Positions 7,735 to 16,136 of a stretch of DNA of 22,419 nucleotides are shown piece after piece. Every line of letters begins with the position of its first letter. The first letter of the stretch is position 1. The stretch is from Acanthamoeba lenticulata (lineage: Eukaryota > Discosea > Longamoebia > Acanthamoebidae): the NCBI GenBank assembly GCA_002179805.1, contig NAVB01000402.1, positions 1-22,419 on the forward strand. The letters are read 5' to 3'. Position numbers and translations under genes: made by a program. The notes below the pieces were generated by a model, which saw only the letters and a list, made by a program, of their open reading frames with translations, had not been told where the DNA came from and did no database searches.

Positions 7735-9132
7735 ATGAGCGAGGAGGAGGGTGAGGGTGAGGGCGGGGAGCCCCAGAAAAAGAAGCTCAAGACGGTCGCC
7801 CCTCTTGCCTCGCACCTGGTCACTGGCGCATCTACAGCTACAACGGCTGCTGTTATTGGCACCACTGCGGAGGTGAGGGTTGGCATGGGCGACCTCATGG
7901 TGGAGCTCGTCGCGTTCATCTTCCAGTTTGTGCAGCCCTTGACCCAGCCCGCGTGCCGTGCCGTGTGCCGCACGTGGAACAAAACGCTCCGCCGGTTGCT
8001 TCTCGCCCGACCACGGTGCATCAGGCAGGTGTACGACAGCGCTTTTGCGGCGCAAGTGGCCGGCCAAGGCTGGCTGTCGATGCTCCAGTGGTTGCGCGCC
8101 AACGGCTGCCCGTGGGACGAGTGCACCTGTCTGGCGGCTGCCGAAGGGGGCCATCTGGAGATGCTCCAGTGGGCGCGTGCCAATGGCTGCCCGTGGGACG
8201 AGGGCACCTGCCTTGCCGCAGCCAGCGGAGGCCACTTGGCCGTGCTCCAGTGGGCGCACGTCAACGGCTGCCCATGGAACGAGAACATCTGCACAGAAGC
8301 GGCCAAAAGCGGCCATTTGGACATGCTCCAGTGGGCGCGCGCCAACGGCTGTCCCTGGAGCGAGGCCCTCTGCGACGAGGTGGCCGCGGCCGGCCGTCTG
8401 GACGTGCTCCAGTGGGCACACGCCAACGGCTGCCCGTGGGACGAGTACACCTGTCTGGCGGCTGCCGAAGGAGGCCATCTGGAGATGCTCCAGTGGGCAC
8501 ACGCCAACGGCTGCCCGTGGGACAAGGACACCTGTATGGCGGCTGCCGAAGGAGGCCATCTGGAGGTGCTCCAGTGGGCGCGTGCCAATGGCTGCCCGTG
8601 GGACGAGGGCGCCTGCGCAAGGGCGGCGTTATCAGGTCATCTGGCAATCATCCAGTGGGCGCGCGCCAATGGCTGCCCATGGGACAAGAAGGTCTGTAGC
8701 CAAGCGGCCTTGGGCGGTCACCTGGACGTGCTTCAGTGGGCGCGTGCCAACGGCTGCCCGTGGGACAGGCTCACCTGCAGCCACGCGGCCCGAAGAGGCC
8801 ACCTGGACGTGCTCCAGTGGGCGCGTGCCAACGGCTGCCCGTGGGACGAGGGCACCTGCGCGGAGGCGGCCGATGGAGGCCACCTGGACACACTCCAGTG
8901 GTTGCGCGCCAACGGCTGTCCATGGGACGAGACGACATGCGCCAATGCCGCCTCGAGTGGCCACCTGGGCGTGCTCCAGTGGGCGCGCGTAAACGGCTGC
9001 CCGTGGGACGAGCAGACCTTGGAGTGGGCGCTCAGATATGAGCACCGGGATGTGGCCCAGTGGGCACGCCAACATGGCTGCCCTGCGACCCCACGTCTTT
9101 ACGCAGCGTACCCCGAATTAGCTTTTCTTTAA
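7735..9132 (+). CDS. F-box-like protein with 13 ankyrin-type repeats
   Basis: This is an intronless gene of 465 residues. The start at 7735 follows an AT-rich leader; the frame is open further upstream but overlaps the promoter. After an acidic then basic N-terminus (KKKLK), residues 51-95 resemble an F-box (LMVELVAFIFQFV, then ACRAVCRTWNKTL), the Skp1-binding part of SCF ubiquitin ligases. Residues 117-465 are thirteen 27-residue repeats of the LQWARANGCPWDExTCxxAAxxGHLxV kind. Twelve keep NGCPW and the last is degenerate (QHGCPATP). This short ankyrin-like type is very common in Acanthamoeba and also in giant viruses that infect amoebae (general knowledge). The likely role is a substrate adaptor, but the target is unknown. 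The gene is divergent from TrmO. Confidence 0.9.
   Translation: MSEEEGEGEGGEPQKKKLKTVAPLASHLVTGASTATTAAVIGTTAEVRVGMGDLMVELVAFIFQFVQPLTQPACRAVCRTWNKTLRRLLLARPRCIRQVYDSAFAAQVAGQGWLSMLQWLRANGCPWDECTCLAAAEGGHLEMLQWARANGCPWDEGTCLAAASGGHLAVLQWAHVNGCPWNENICTEAAKSGHLDMLQWARANGCPWSEALCDEVAAAGRLDVLQWAHANGCPWDEYTCLAAAEGGHLEMLQWAHANGCPWDKDTCMAAAEGGHLEVLQWARANGCPWDEGACARAALSGHLAIIQWARANGCPWDKKVCSQAALGGHLDVLQWARANGCPWDRLTCSHAARRGHLDVLQWARANGCPWDEGTCAEAADGGHLDTLQWLRANGCPWDETTCANAASSGHLGVLQWARVNGCPWDEQTLEWALRYEHRDVAQWARQHGCPATPRLYAAYPELAFL
8083..9132 (+). repeat. Thirteen 81-bp coding repeats (ankyrin units)
   Basis: Units begin at 8083 and follow a strict 81-bp step to 9055 without any indel. Units 1 and 5 and units 2 and 7 are close to identical at DNA level, which points to unequal crossing-over or gene conversion. 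Confidence 0.9.
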
Positions 9133-9287
9133 TCACCCCAAGGAAGAAGAAACACACGCGGCCATGAAGATGGGGCAAGTGGATATCAAAAAGGCAAAAG
9201 TGTTTGTTTTTTCACTCTGGAGAAGACAAGGCAATAATTACAAGAAGAAAACGTGAAGCTTAGGCAGCTGCCTTTTGGTTTTGAAGC
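9133..9287. other. Convergent 3' spacer
   Basis: This short spacer lies between the 3' ends of the ankyrin gene (plus) and the coiled-coil gene (minus). It is AT-rich, with an AATAAT-like element near 9233. No gene is seen. Confidence 0.4.
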
Positions 9288-11211
9288 TCACGACCGCTGG
9301 GCGCCGGCCTTGGCCTTGACCTGGTGGGCGACCTTGGCGTTGACGTGTTGGACGACGTCGAGGAGCAGGAGCTGCTTGTGCGCCTTGTCGTCCGCAGTGG
9401 CAGTGGCGGCCTCGCCCTCCTGCATGCGCCGCCGGCGCTCCTCCTCCTCGAGGGCCCACGCGCGCCTGCGGTCGAGCTCGCTCTGGAGGGCCTGGTCGAA
9501 CTCGTCGGCCAGCTGCTCGGCGATCCGCCGCTGGCGCTCGTCCTCCTCGAGGCGCTTGGTGACGATGAGGTTGGCCTTGGAGTCGAAGGCGGCGTTTTCG
9601 GCGGCGCGCTTCTGGCGGTGGGCCTCCTCGTCGATGCGGCGCGCGCGCTCCTCCTCCTCGAGCACGGCCACCTTGACGGCGTCAAACTTGGACAGGAGCT
9701 CGTGCTGGACGGCCTCCTTGGCGTCCGAGTGGTGGACGGCGTCCTCCGAGTGGGTCTTCTCGGCGCGGATGCGGCGGGCGCGCTCCTTCTCCTCGAGGGC
9801 GATGACCTCGTGGCGGTGCAGCTCGCGCAGGACGTCTTCCTGCACGCGCTCGATGGCGTCCTCGACGAGGCGCCGACGGCGCTCCTCCTCCTCGAGGATC
9901 CACGTCACGCGGCGGTTGATCTCGCTGCGGATCTTCTCCTCGTCAAACACTTGGGCGATGCGGCGGGCGCGCTCCTCCTCCTCGGCCGCGGCGGCCTCGC
10001 GGCGGTGGACGACGCTCATGAACTGATCCTGGACCTGGTCGCGCGCGGCGGCCGTGGTCGGGTCGACCTCGTTGTCGCCCTCGGCCATGCGGCGCTTGCG
10101 CTCGGTCTCCTCGAGCTCGCGGGTCTCCTGGCGGTCGATCTCAGACAGGATGGCCTCATGGAAGTCCTGCTTGACGTCGATCAGGATGCGACGGCGGCGC
10201 TCCTTCTCCTCCTCGATCCAGGTCTGGCGGCGCACGGCCTCGCGGTAGATCTCCTCGTCAAAGTCGAGCAGCGCGTCCTGCATGATGCGCCTGGCCCGTT
10301 CCTCCTCTTCCAGGTACTTGGTCTGCGTGGCGGTGAGAAGGTGAGTTTGACGACCAAAGAGCGAAAGCGAAGACGAAAAGGAGGGGGAAAGAGGAAGTGC
10401 GTACGAGCTCGAGGTTGTGGAGGCTCATGAGCTCGCGATGTCTCTCCTCGCGGGCCAGCTGGGCGTCCGCCTGCCTGATCCTGCGGTCACGCTCCTGCTC
10501 CTCGGCCTCGATGGCCTGCTTGTGGGAGACCGCGCTCATGAACTGCTCCTGAATCTGCTCATGGGCGTCTGCACGATGGTCGGACAAGACGACGCTTAGC
10601 TTCGTTCAGCCTCGTTGGGGTCTGTCCTAAGAAGGTGGCGCATACCCGATAGCTGTGTGTTGATGCCCTCCTGCATCCTCCTCTTGCGCTCGATCTCCTC
10701 GGAGATCTTGGTCTCGATCAGGTCGACGCGGCTGCGCAGCCACTCCTCAACGTCGGCCTTGGCGTTCTGGTACAGGCGGTCGGCCCTGTGGTCATCAAGA
10801 AAGCTGACGTCAGCCGCCGCCTTAAAACAAATTGACGCGGTTGAGCCACAACGTACCGCTCGGCTTCCTCGGCCTGGTGGGTGGCGACGGCGGAGAAGGC
10901 CGAGAGGAGCTGGTGCTGGACCTGTTCCTTGTGCTCCTCGGCCTCGTGACGCACGGGGTCGCGCTCAGCGTCGCCCTTCTCGCGTTCGAGCTGGTCCTGC
11001 ATCCTGCGGCGTCGCTCCTTCTCCTCCTCGACCCAGGCCTCGCGCCTCCTGGTCTCGGCCGCTGCGTTTTCCTGTTCATCCAGAGAAAGTCACATTAGCT
11101 TCATGAAGTAGAAGATGAAAGAAGAAGAAGACGCTCGTCTACCTTGAGGGTCTCCTCCAAGCACTTGAGAAGAAGCCTCCTCCTCTCATTGGAAATGTTG
11201 TCGGTGTTCAT
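9288..11211 (-). CDS. Coiled-coil protein with repeated EEERxRR motifs, 540 aa
   Basis: Five exons are proposed: 11211-11143, 11071-10857, 10785-10646, 10568-10405 and 10322-9288. The introns are 71, 71, 77 and 82 bp, all GT-AG, and phases agree across every join (0, 2, 1, 0). The product starts MNTDNISNERRRLLL. It is almost wholly charged helix and contains ten or more copies of a core such as (W/A)xxEEEERxRR(I/M), spaced roughly 35-50 residues apart, often with preceding RRxxW and following MQDxL or QxQFMSxV. There is no globular domain, signal peptide or membrane segment. The pattern fits a long coiled-coil or scaffold protein of the trichohyalin or cytoskeletal kind, but I recognise no family. 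Splice joins were chosen because the repeat phase continues across them. Confidence 0.75.
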
Positions 11212-11531
11212 GTTTGTTGTGTTTGCAGATGAGGGGGCTAGCGTTTGTTGTTGCTGCTACTGCTCTGGGCTTGCACTGGTGTGAAGCTGATGAAGTGAGG
11301 AACAGGCTGGTGGCCACGTTTCGTTTTGTGGCGTGGTGCCTGCCCTTTCGTCCATCATTTCGTGGCCATTGTCTGACTTTTCCGACAAATTTGATGCATT
11401 TCCAAAGCCTCTTGAAAGCCCATTGGCCGATGCATTTCTCTGCAGCATGGTTTCAATTCCTTCGCCGTGTGTTGCTACTCAACCACATATTGGTGGATCT
11501 GCAATTAACTTATTATTTGTTTATCTTCTTC
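11212..11531. other. Intergenic region with the coiled-coil gene promoter
   Basis: No gene is supported here. The left part is the 5' flank of the coiled-coil gene and the right part is the 3' flank of the LRR gene. A plus-strand open frame across it lacks any family signal. Confidence 0.4.
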
Positions 11532-13399
11532 TCACTTTGCCATGACGAGAGGTGTCGACGATGAAGAAGATGAAGATGAGGAAGAGGAGAAGGCCGGGGC
11601 AGCCCTGTGGTGTGTGCGATTGACGCGCAGGTCTGGTCGGCGCCAGGTCAGGCGTGCCATGAGGTCGTCCGGTACGGTGACGCCCCACATGGAGAGCAGC
11701 TCCAACGACGGGCAGTTGTTCATGAGGAGCCGGATCCCGTCCGACGTCACCTTCTTGCAGAACGATATGTCCAGCTTTTTCCATTTCATTCCATCAACAC
11801 CAAGAACAAGAACAAGAATGTCAGCTATCCTATGATGGTGATGATGCGTGAAGGAGAAAGAGTGGAGCACCTGTTTGAGGTTGCGGCAGCTGGTGACGAG
11901 TTGCTTGAGACCGTCGTCACCCACCTGCGTGCCGTTGATGTTGAGGCTCTCGATGCGGCTGCAGCCGAGCGCGATCGACCCGAGCGACGAGTTCGTGATC
12001 GCCGACGCTCTGCCTCCGACGCATCCACCACACGATTGGTTCATTCGTGCGATAGACGGTGGTGGTCAAGGGAGAACGAGGGAGGTACCGAGCAAAGCTG
12101 AGGCTCTTGAGCTGGTGGCTGTTGAGGGCGAGCTGCTGCGCCGACGCGTCCGTGTATCGCCCGCCCCACGACCCGTCAAACGCCTCGAGCCCTTTACATC
12201 GCTGTGCAATCACTGCCCACCATCACCACGCCCATATTATCGTCGTTAAATACGGCGATGATGCTGCAGACTTGGTTGGTCAAGATGAAGCAGGTTGTTG
12301 AAGATACCAGTGACGGTGTAATCGGTGAGCATCTCGCACTCGCGGACGTTGAGCGTGACCAGTCGTGGGCAGTAGCCGGCCACATAGCGGATGGCGTTGT
12401 CGGTAATCTTGCACCCGCTCATGGACAGATATCGCAGCGTTGAATTGAAGCTCACCATCTGCTGTATGGCCTGTGCATCACAACACGACCAAGAGCCAAG
12501 AGTCGTCAGCACAAAGGAAAGAACATATCAAAGTGATTAAAACCCAGCACGATGAGGCCGGTGGCTTGAGGGAGAGAGAACCTTGTCGGTGAGTTCAGTG
12601 CAAAAGTCGAGCGTGATCTCCTCCAAGTTGATGAACGCCATCCTGGGGTTGGTCGGCAGCGCGCGGCACAGCATTTCGATGCCCTGGTCTGATTCACGTA
12701 ACGTCCCGCGCGCGGTCAGCCAACCAGCTCGCCACTGGCACCAGCGTCACAAGTGACAGGCTTAGTGGTGTTGTTGTGTACCGGTGATGTACTGGCAGTA
12801 GCCGAGGTGAAGGGCCTTCATGTTGGTGCACAGCTGCGAGACGTGAGACAGCGAGGTGTCCGTCACCTCAAAGCACTCGTTTAGTTCGAGTCGCACCAGG
12901 TTGGTGCCGTAGCTCGACGCAACGAGCTGCACGCCTGTGTCGGTCACCTGTGCGCCACACCATTCCCAGCATCGCCGTCGTCAAGACTTCACTCTATGTG
13001 CCGGGGAGGGGAGGGGAGGGAGCAAACCTTAGGGCAGCCACTGAGCACGAGTTGGCGGATGTGAGGGCATGATTGAGAGATGCGCTGGAGCACGTCGTAG
13101 GTGACGTTGACACAACCAGACAAGTTGAGGCTGACTAGATTACACAATTTCGTGGCCACCAGCTCAAAGTGCTGCTCGTTGAGTGTGCGGCAGGAGGAGA
13201 GATCGAGTGTTGTGATGCGATCTGCGGGCTCGATGAAGGTTTGAAACTCGACTGATGTGAAGTTCTTTCGTCGCAAACACACCGCCTGCATAATCTTGTG
13301 CTTCAAGTCGGCTGAGACCGCTGCAAATGGCCCCAACGCCAATGTGTTGTAGTTTGCTCCAATGAAGGCCAGACACAATTCCCTCAACGACTTCAGCAT
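11532..13399 (-). CDS. Cysteine-containing leucine-rich repeat protein (FBXL/AMN1-like)
   Basis: Seven exons are proposed: 13399-13028, 12947-12782, 12688-12582, 12470-12308, 12212-12089, 12009-11871 and 11774-11532. The six introns are 79-111 bp, all GT-AG. Phases agree at every join and LRR spacing is kept across the joins, giving 437 residues. From about residue 67 onward there are about a dozen LRRs of the Cys-containing type (LxxLxLSGCxxVTDxGVxxVAxxCxxL), as in FBXL2, GRR1 and AMN1, which bind substrates in SCF ubiquitin ligases or regulate mitotic exit. The N-terminal 60 residues (KSLRELCLAFI...) are helical but not a clear F-box, so SCF membership is only inferred. The C-terminus has a run of 11 Ser. 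A TTTTTTGTACAG acceptor-like sequence 14 bp before the ATG suggests a 5' UTR intron. Confidence 0.85.
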
Positions 13400-13630
13400 C
13401 TTGCCTCTGCGTGCTGTACAAAAAGGAATTGGTAAATGCGATCCCCCTCGCGTGGCTCTACGTGATTGCGGCTTGACATTTGCGCGCGAGATTATTCTCC
13501 GCCGACAGCGCCCGCTTTTCTTGCTTTTTTCTTTGTTTGCTTCGTAGTGGCTGCTACACACGCTGAACGGGTCAGTGGCGCTGGTTGTTGATGCTGTGTT
13601 CTCTTGTAGGTGTACAAACGCCTTCGCTTC

Positions 13631-15627
13631 TCAAGCGGAGAGGAAGGGCACGATGAGGTGGAAGAGTTCGGCGAGGATTGGGTCGTTCTGGAGGGCGAAC
13701 ACCACGTCTTCCTGTGGTACGCGCAACGATACCTTGGCCAAGAGGTCGTTGCTCGCCGGGTCTGCGTCGTAGAAGAACAAAAAGACATCACCATGTCGTT
13801 GGTTCATGAAGAAGGCCACTCGGCACAGAGTCCAAGACGTACCAGCGTCGAGCAGGCCCCACGAGCCCAGTCGGTAGCAGATCGAAGCCACGGCCGACCC
13901 GTTGGGGAACTCGCGGTTGAGCGCATTGCAGACGTACTTGTGTCGGTGCAGCACTTTGCCAAACGTGGTCTGCGGGGCGGCCGTCGCGCGCAGCTCCTGC
14001 ACGAGCGCGCACAGGAAGAGCTTCTCGTGTAGGGTGGCCGCCTGGATGAGCCTGATCTGCGGCGCAGAGTGGATCTCTTCAATGGCTGCCCGCACGTGTT
14101 CAGCGCTGACTCGACCTGAAGACCCAAAGAACATCCCCTCCCCCACGTTGGTGACGGAGCTTCATTGTACATGCGCGCGTGCCGGGCCGCGCGTACGAGC
14201 AGCGTTGGATCCCCGTTCAGTGGCCTGTTCTGCAATGTCGGCTGCTCGTCTGTGCCCGCCACATGATCCTCTGGTGAGACCTGAACATGAAAGAGACGCC
14301 AGGAGGAATGAGGGCAGAGCGTACCGACAAATCTGCAGCGCCCGTCGCGCGTCGCCGCTCACTGCTGCGATCTTGGAGGCGCACCTGCAAGGTGGTTGTC
14401 AGTCCAGCTCAGAGAGAGCGACAATCCCAGGGAAACCAGAGAGGCGAGCCGTGGTACCAGGTGATGGCGTCGGCATCAAAGGCGTCAATCGAGGCCAGTC
14501 GCGTCTGTACAATCTGGGCAAGCTGGTCCTGTATGGCCGCGCAGGTCAGCCGCGGCCGCACGCGCGGGACAAACCTGGTCGCAGGAGGGTTACCCGTGTG
14601 TAAGTGGGGAAGACAATCTGTTGGAAGCCCATGCGGCTGGCCACACGCGGGAGCATCCGCTGGGCCAAGTCCATCGTGTTGGCGATGGCCACCACGATCA
14701 GCTTGGACGACTTGCGCGTGGCCCAGTCAAACAGGTTGTAGATGACGTCCTGCTTGCGCGTCACAAGCAGGTCGAGCTCGTCGACCAGCAGGATACTGCA
14801 CGTCCGACCGCCTCCATCCAGCGTCAGGGATGCGTGCGCAGTGACAATGCGGCTCAGGTGTGCGGTGCGCGGACCATCGCTTGTTGGCGCGGAGGCTGGA
14901 CTTCTTGGCGCCAGTGAAGAGCTCGGTGAGGCGCGTGCGGGCGGTGGTAGCCGACACGCGCTGGCCCGTGAGGTGCCACCAGATGATCACGTAGGCCCGC
15001 TGCGGGTCGGCGATCGTCATGCCGTTGACCTCAATGAAGGTGAAGTCGCGCAGGGTCTCGTTGGCCACCTCCTCCTGCAGCTCGCGGACGATACCCAGCA
15101 CGGTGGCCGTTTTGCCCGTGCCCGGCACGCCCGAAATGTCTGATCACCATAATCGTGCATGGTGGATTGTGAGCGACAACATAAGAAGCGATTAAGATGA
15201 GAAAAAAAGTACAGATGCTGCAGGTGGTCTGGTTGGCAAGGGCGTCGCGGAGGAGGTCGTGCAACTTCCGTCGCTCGGCCTCGCGACAGGGCAGCGTCTT
15301 GGGCAAAACTGAAAGCTGAAGCTGGCAGCGCGCCTGCGAGAAGACGGTTGGCACGAACAAAGGCGTAAGCGGCGGGTGTGGCTGATCGACGACCCGGGCC
15401 GGTTCAGGTTCTGATTCTGAAAAACCTTGCGAAGATTCGTCAAAGTCGGTGTCGAATGTTGAATCTTCAAGCAAAATTTCGTCATCTTCTTCCTCTTCTT
15501 CTTCATCCTCTAGATCGACTTCCGAATCACCTTCGCCATCAGGGAACCACGACGACTGTGTTGTGGACGTGTCCATAAGGAAGCACTCGTCATCCCCCTC
15601 GAGACCGGCAGTCGTGTTCCACTCCAT
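13631..15627 (-). CDS. ORC1: Origin recognition complex subunit 1 (AAA+ ATPase, no BAH domain)
   Basis: Eight exons are proposed: 15627-15213, 15139-14875, 14795-14594, 14528-14458, 14384-14325, 14249-14197, 14115-13843 and 13761-13631. Introns are 65-81 bp and all joins are in phase, giving 489 residues. ORC1 is the ATP-binding subunit that marks replication origins and helps load MCM in the nucleus. The acidic N-terminus (about 1-75) leads into LPCREAERRKLHDLL. Walker A is GVPGTGKTA (142-150), with ISG just before it. Walker B is ILLVDELD (228-235) and sensor 1 is AIANTMDL (263-270). A sensor-2 region SGDARRALQICRRA (327-340) and a winged helix (about 360-489, EKLFLCALVQEL) follow. These match ORC1 better than CDC6. 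The N-terminal BAH domain of animal and plant ORC1 is absent, so the protein is much shorter. The intron 2 donor (GTCCGC) is weak. Confidence 0.9.
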
Positions 15628-15650
15628 CCCTGTGTTGTGTTTGCGCTACG

Positions 15651-15662
15651 TTTGGCGCCAAA
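15651..15662. promoter_or_regulatory. Palindromic E2F-type site in the ORC1 promoter
   Basis: TTTGGCGCCAAA is a perfect 12-bp palindrome. Each strand reads TTTGGCGC, which fits the E2F/DP consensus TTTSSCGC. It lies 24 bp upstream of the ORC1 ATG. ORC1 is a classical E2F target in animals and plants, so G1/S control is likely (inference). Confidence 0.65.
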
Positions 15663-15703
15663 AATAAACTTGAAAACACAAGGAAGAAGCCAAAAAAGGA
15701 CGA

Positions 15704-15709
15704 AAAAAG
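15704..15709 (-). terminator. Pol III terminator of tRNA-Arg copy 2
   Basis: Six T residues on the minus strand, 5 nt beyond the tRNA 3' end, exactly as in copy 1. Confidence 0.7.
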
Positions 15710-15713
15710 ATTT

Positions 15714-15785
15714 GAGCCCGCGGGGACTTGAACCCCGAATCTCTTGATCCGAAGTCAAGCGCCTTTCTATTAGGCCACGGACCCT
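15714..15785 (-). tRNA. tRNA-Arg (anticodon UCG), copy 2
   Basis: All 72 nt are identical to the gene at 675-746. About 14 bases of 3' flank, including the terminator, and 6 bases of 5' flank are also shared, and the similarity then stops. It sits 87 bp upstream of the ORC1 start on the same strand. Its Pol III transcription unit therefore ends within the ORC1 promoter, next to the E2F-type site. Confidence 0.95.
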
Positions 15786-16136
15786 TCGGTCCTGACATTA
15801 GAATTTAGCACTGACAGAATCTAAAAAAAACTAGAAATTTTGCACATAGCTCAGCCAACGTTGTGTCTTCCTTGCAGGCACGAGAGAGCACAATGTTCAA
15901 TAGGAAGACAGCCTTAGTATTCCCGTCTCTGTGGAAGTCCGACGAACGTTGGGAAGTTACCGGGATATTCTGGCGACGTGTGCTTTTTCGTTGTGGCGGT
16001 TTCGCGAAACAAGCCGCAGAATTTCAAACCACCACATCAGCAAACATCACAAGGCATTCGTAGCTTGCATCCTCGTTGTCAATTTTACTTTCAACTTCCT
16101 CTTTGCATCCATTCACCACAACTTCGCCTGCCCACG
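15786..16136 (+). promoter_or_regulatory. Upstream region of the CUE/SKICH-like gene
   Basis: No gene is supported here. It is the divergent spacer between tRNA-Arg copy 2 and the CUE gene. A perfect 12-bp palindrome GTTTCGCGAAAC lies at 15999-16010, about 127 bp before the ATG. It contains TTTCGCG on both strands, close to an E2F core. The last 40 bp before the ATG are pyrimidine-rich. Confidence 0.4.

Noticed and set aside
7708..8588. Minus-strand open frames across the ankyrin gene, one continuous with TrmO exon 1
   Set aside because: They are antisense reads of the 81-bp units. The TrmO frame is only accidentally open upstream of 7634, and the AT-rich promoter lies between.
8083..9132. 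Regular repeats considered as a CRISPR-like or satellite array
   Set aside because: The repeats are coding, keep frame and encode ankyrin-type units. There are no spacers.
13735..13761. Possible extra intron within VSLRVPQ of ORC1 (GT...CACAG)
   Set aside because: It would be only about 21 bp, and the unspliced residues match the conserved ORC1 sequence.
14197..14284. Alternative acceptors for ORC1 intron 5 nearer the donor
   Set aside because: They either shift the frame to a stop or insert extra residues before the RRAADIAEQ segment. The chosen acceptor restores the conserved ICRRA motif.
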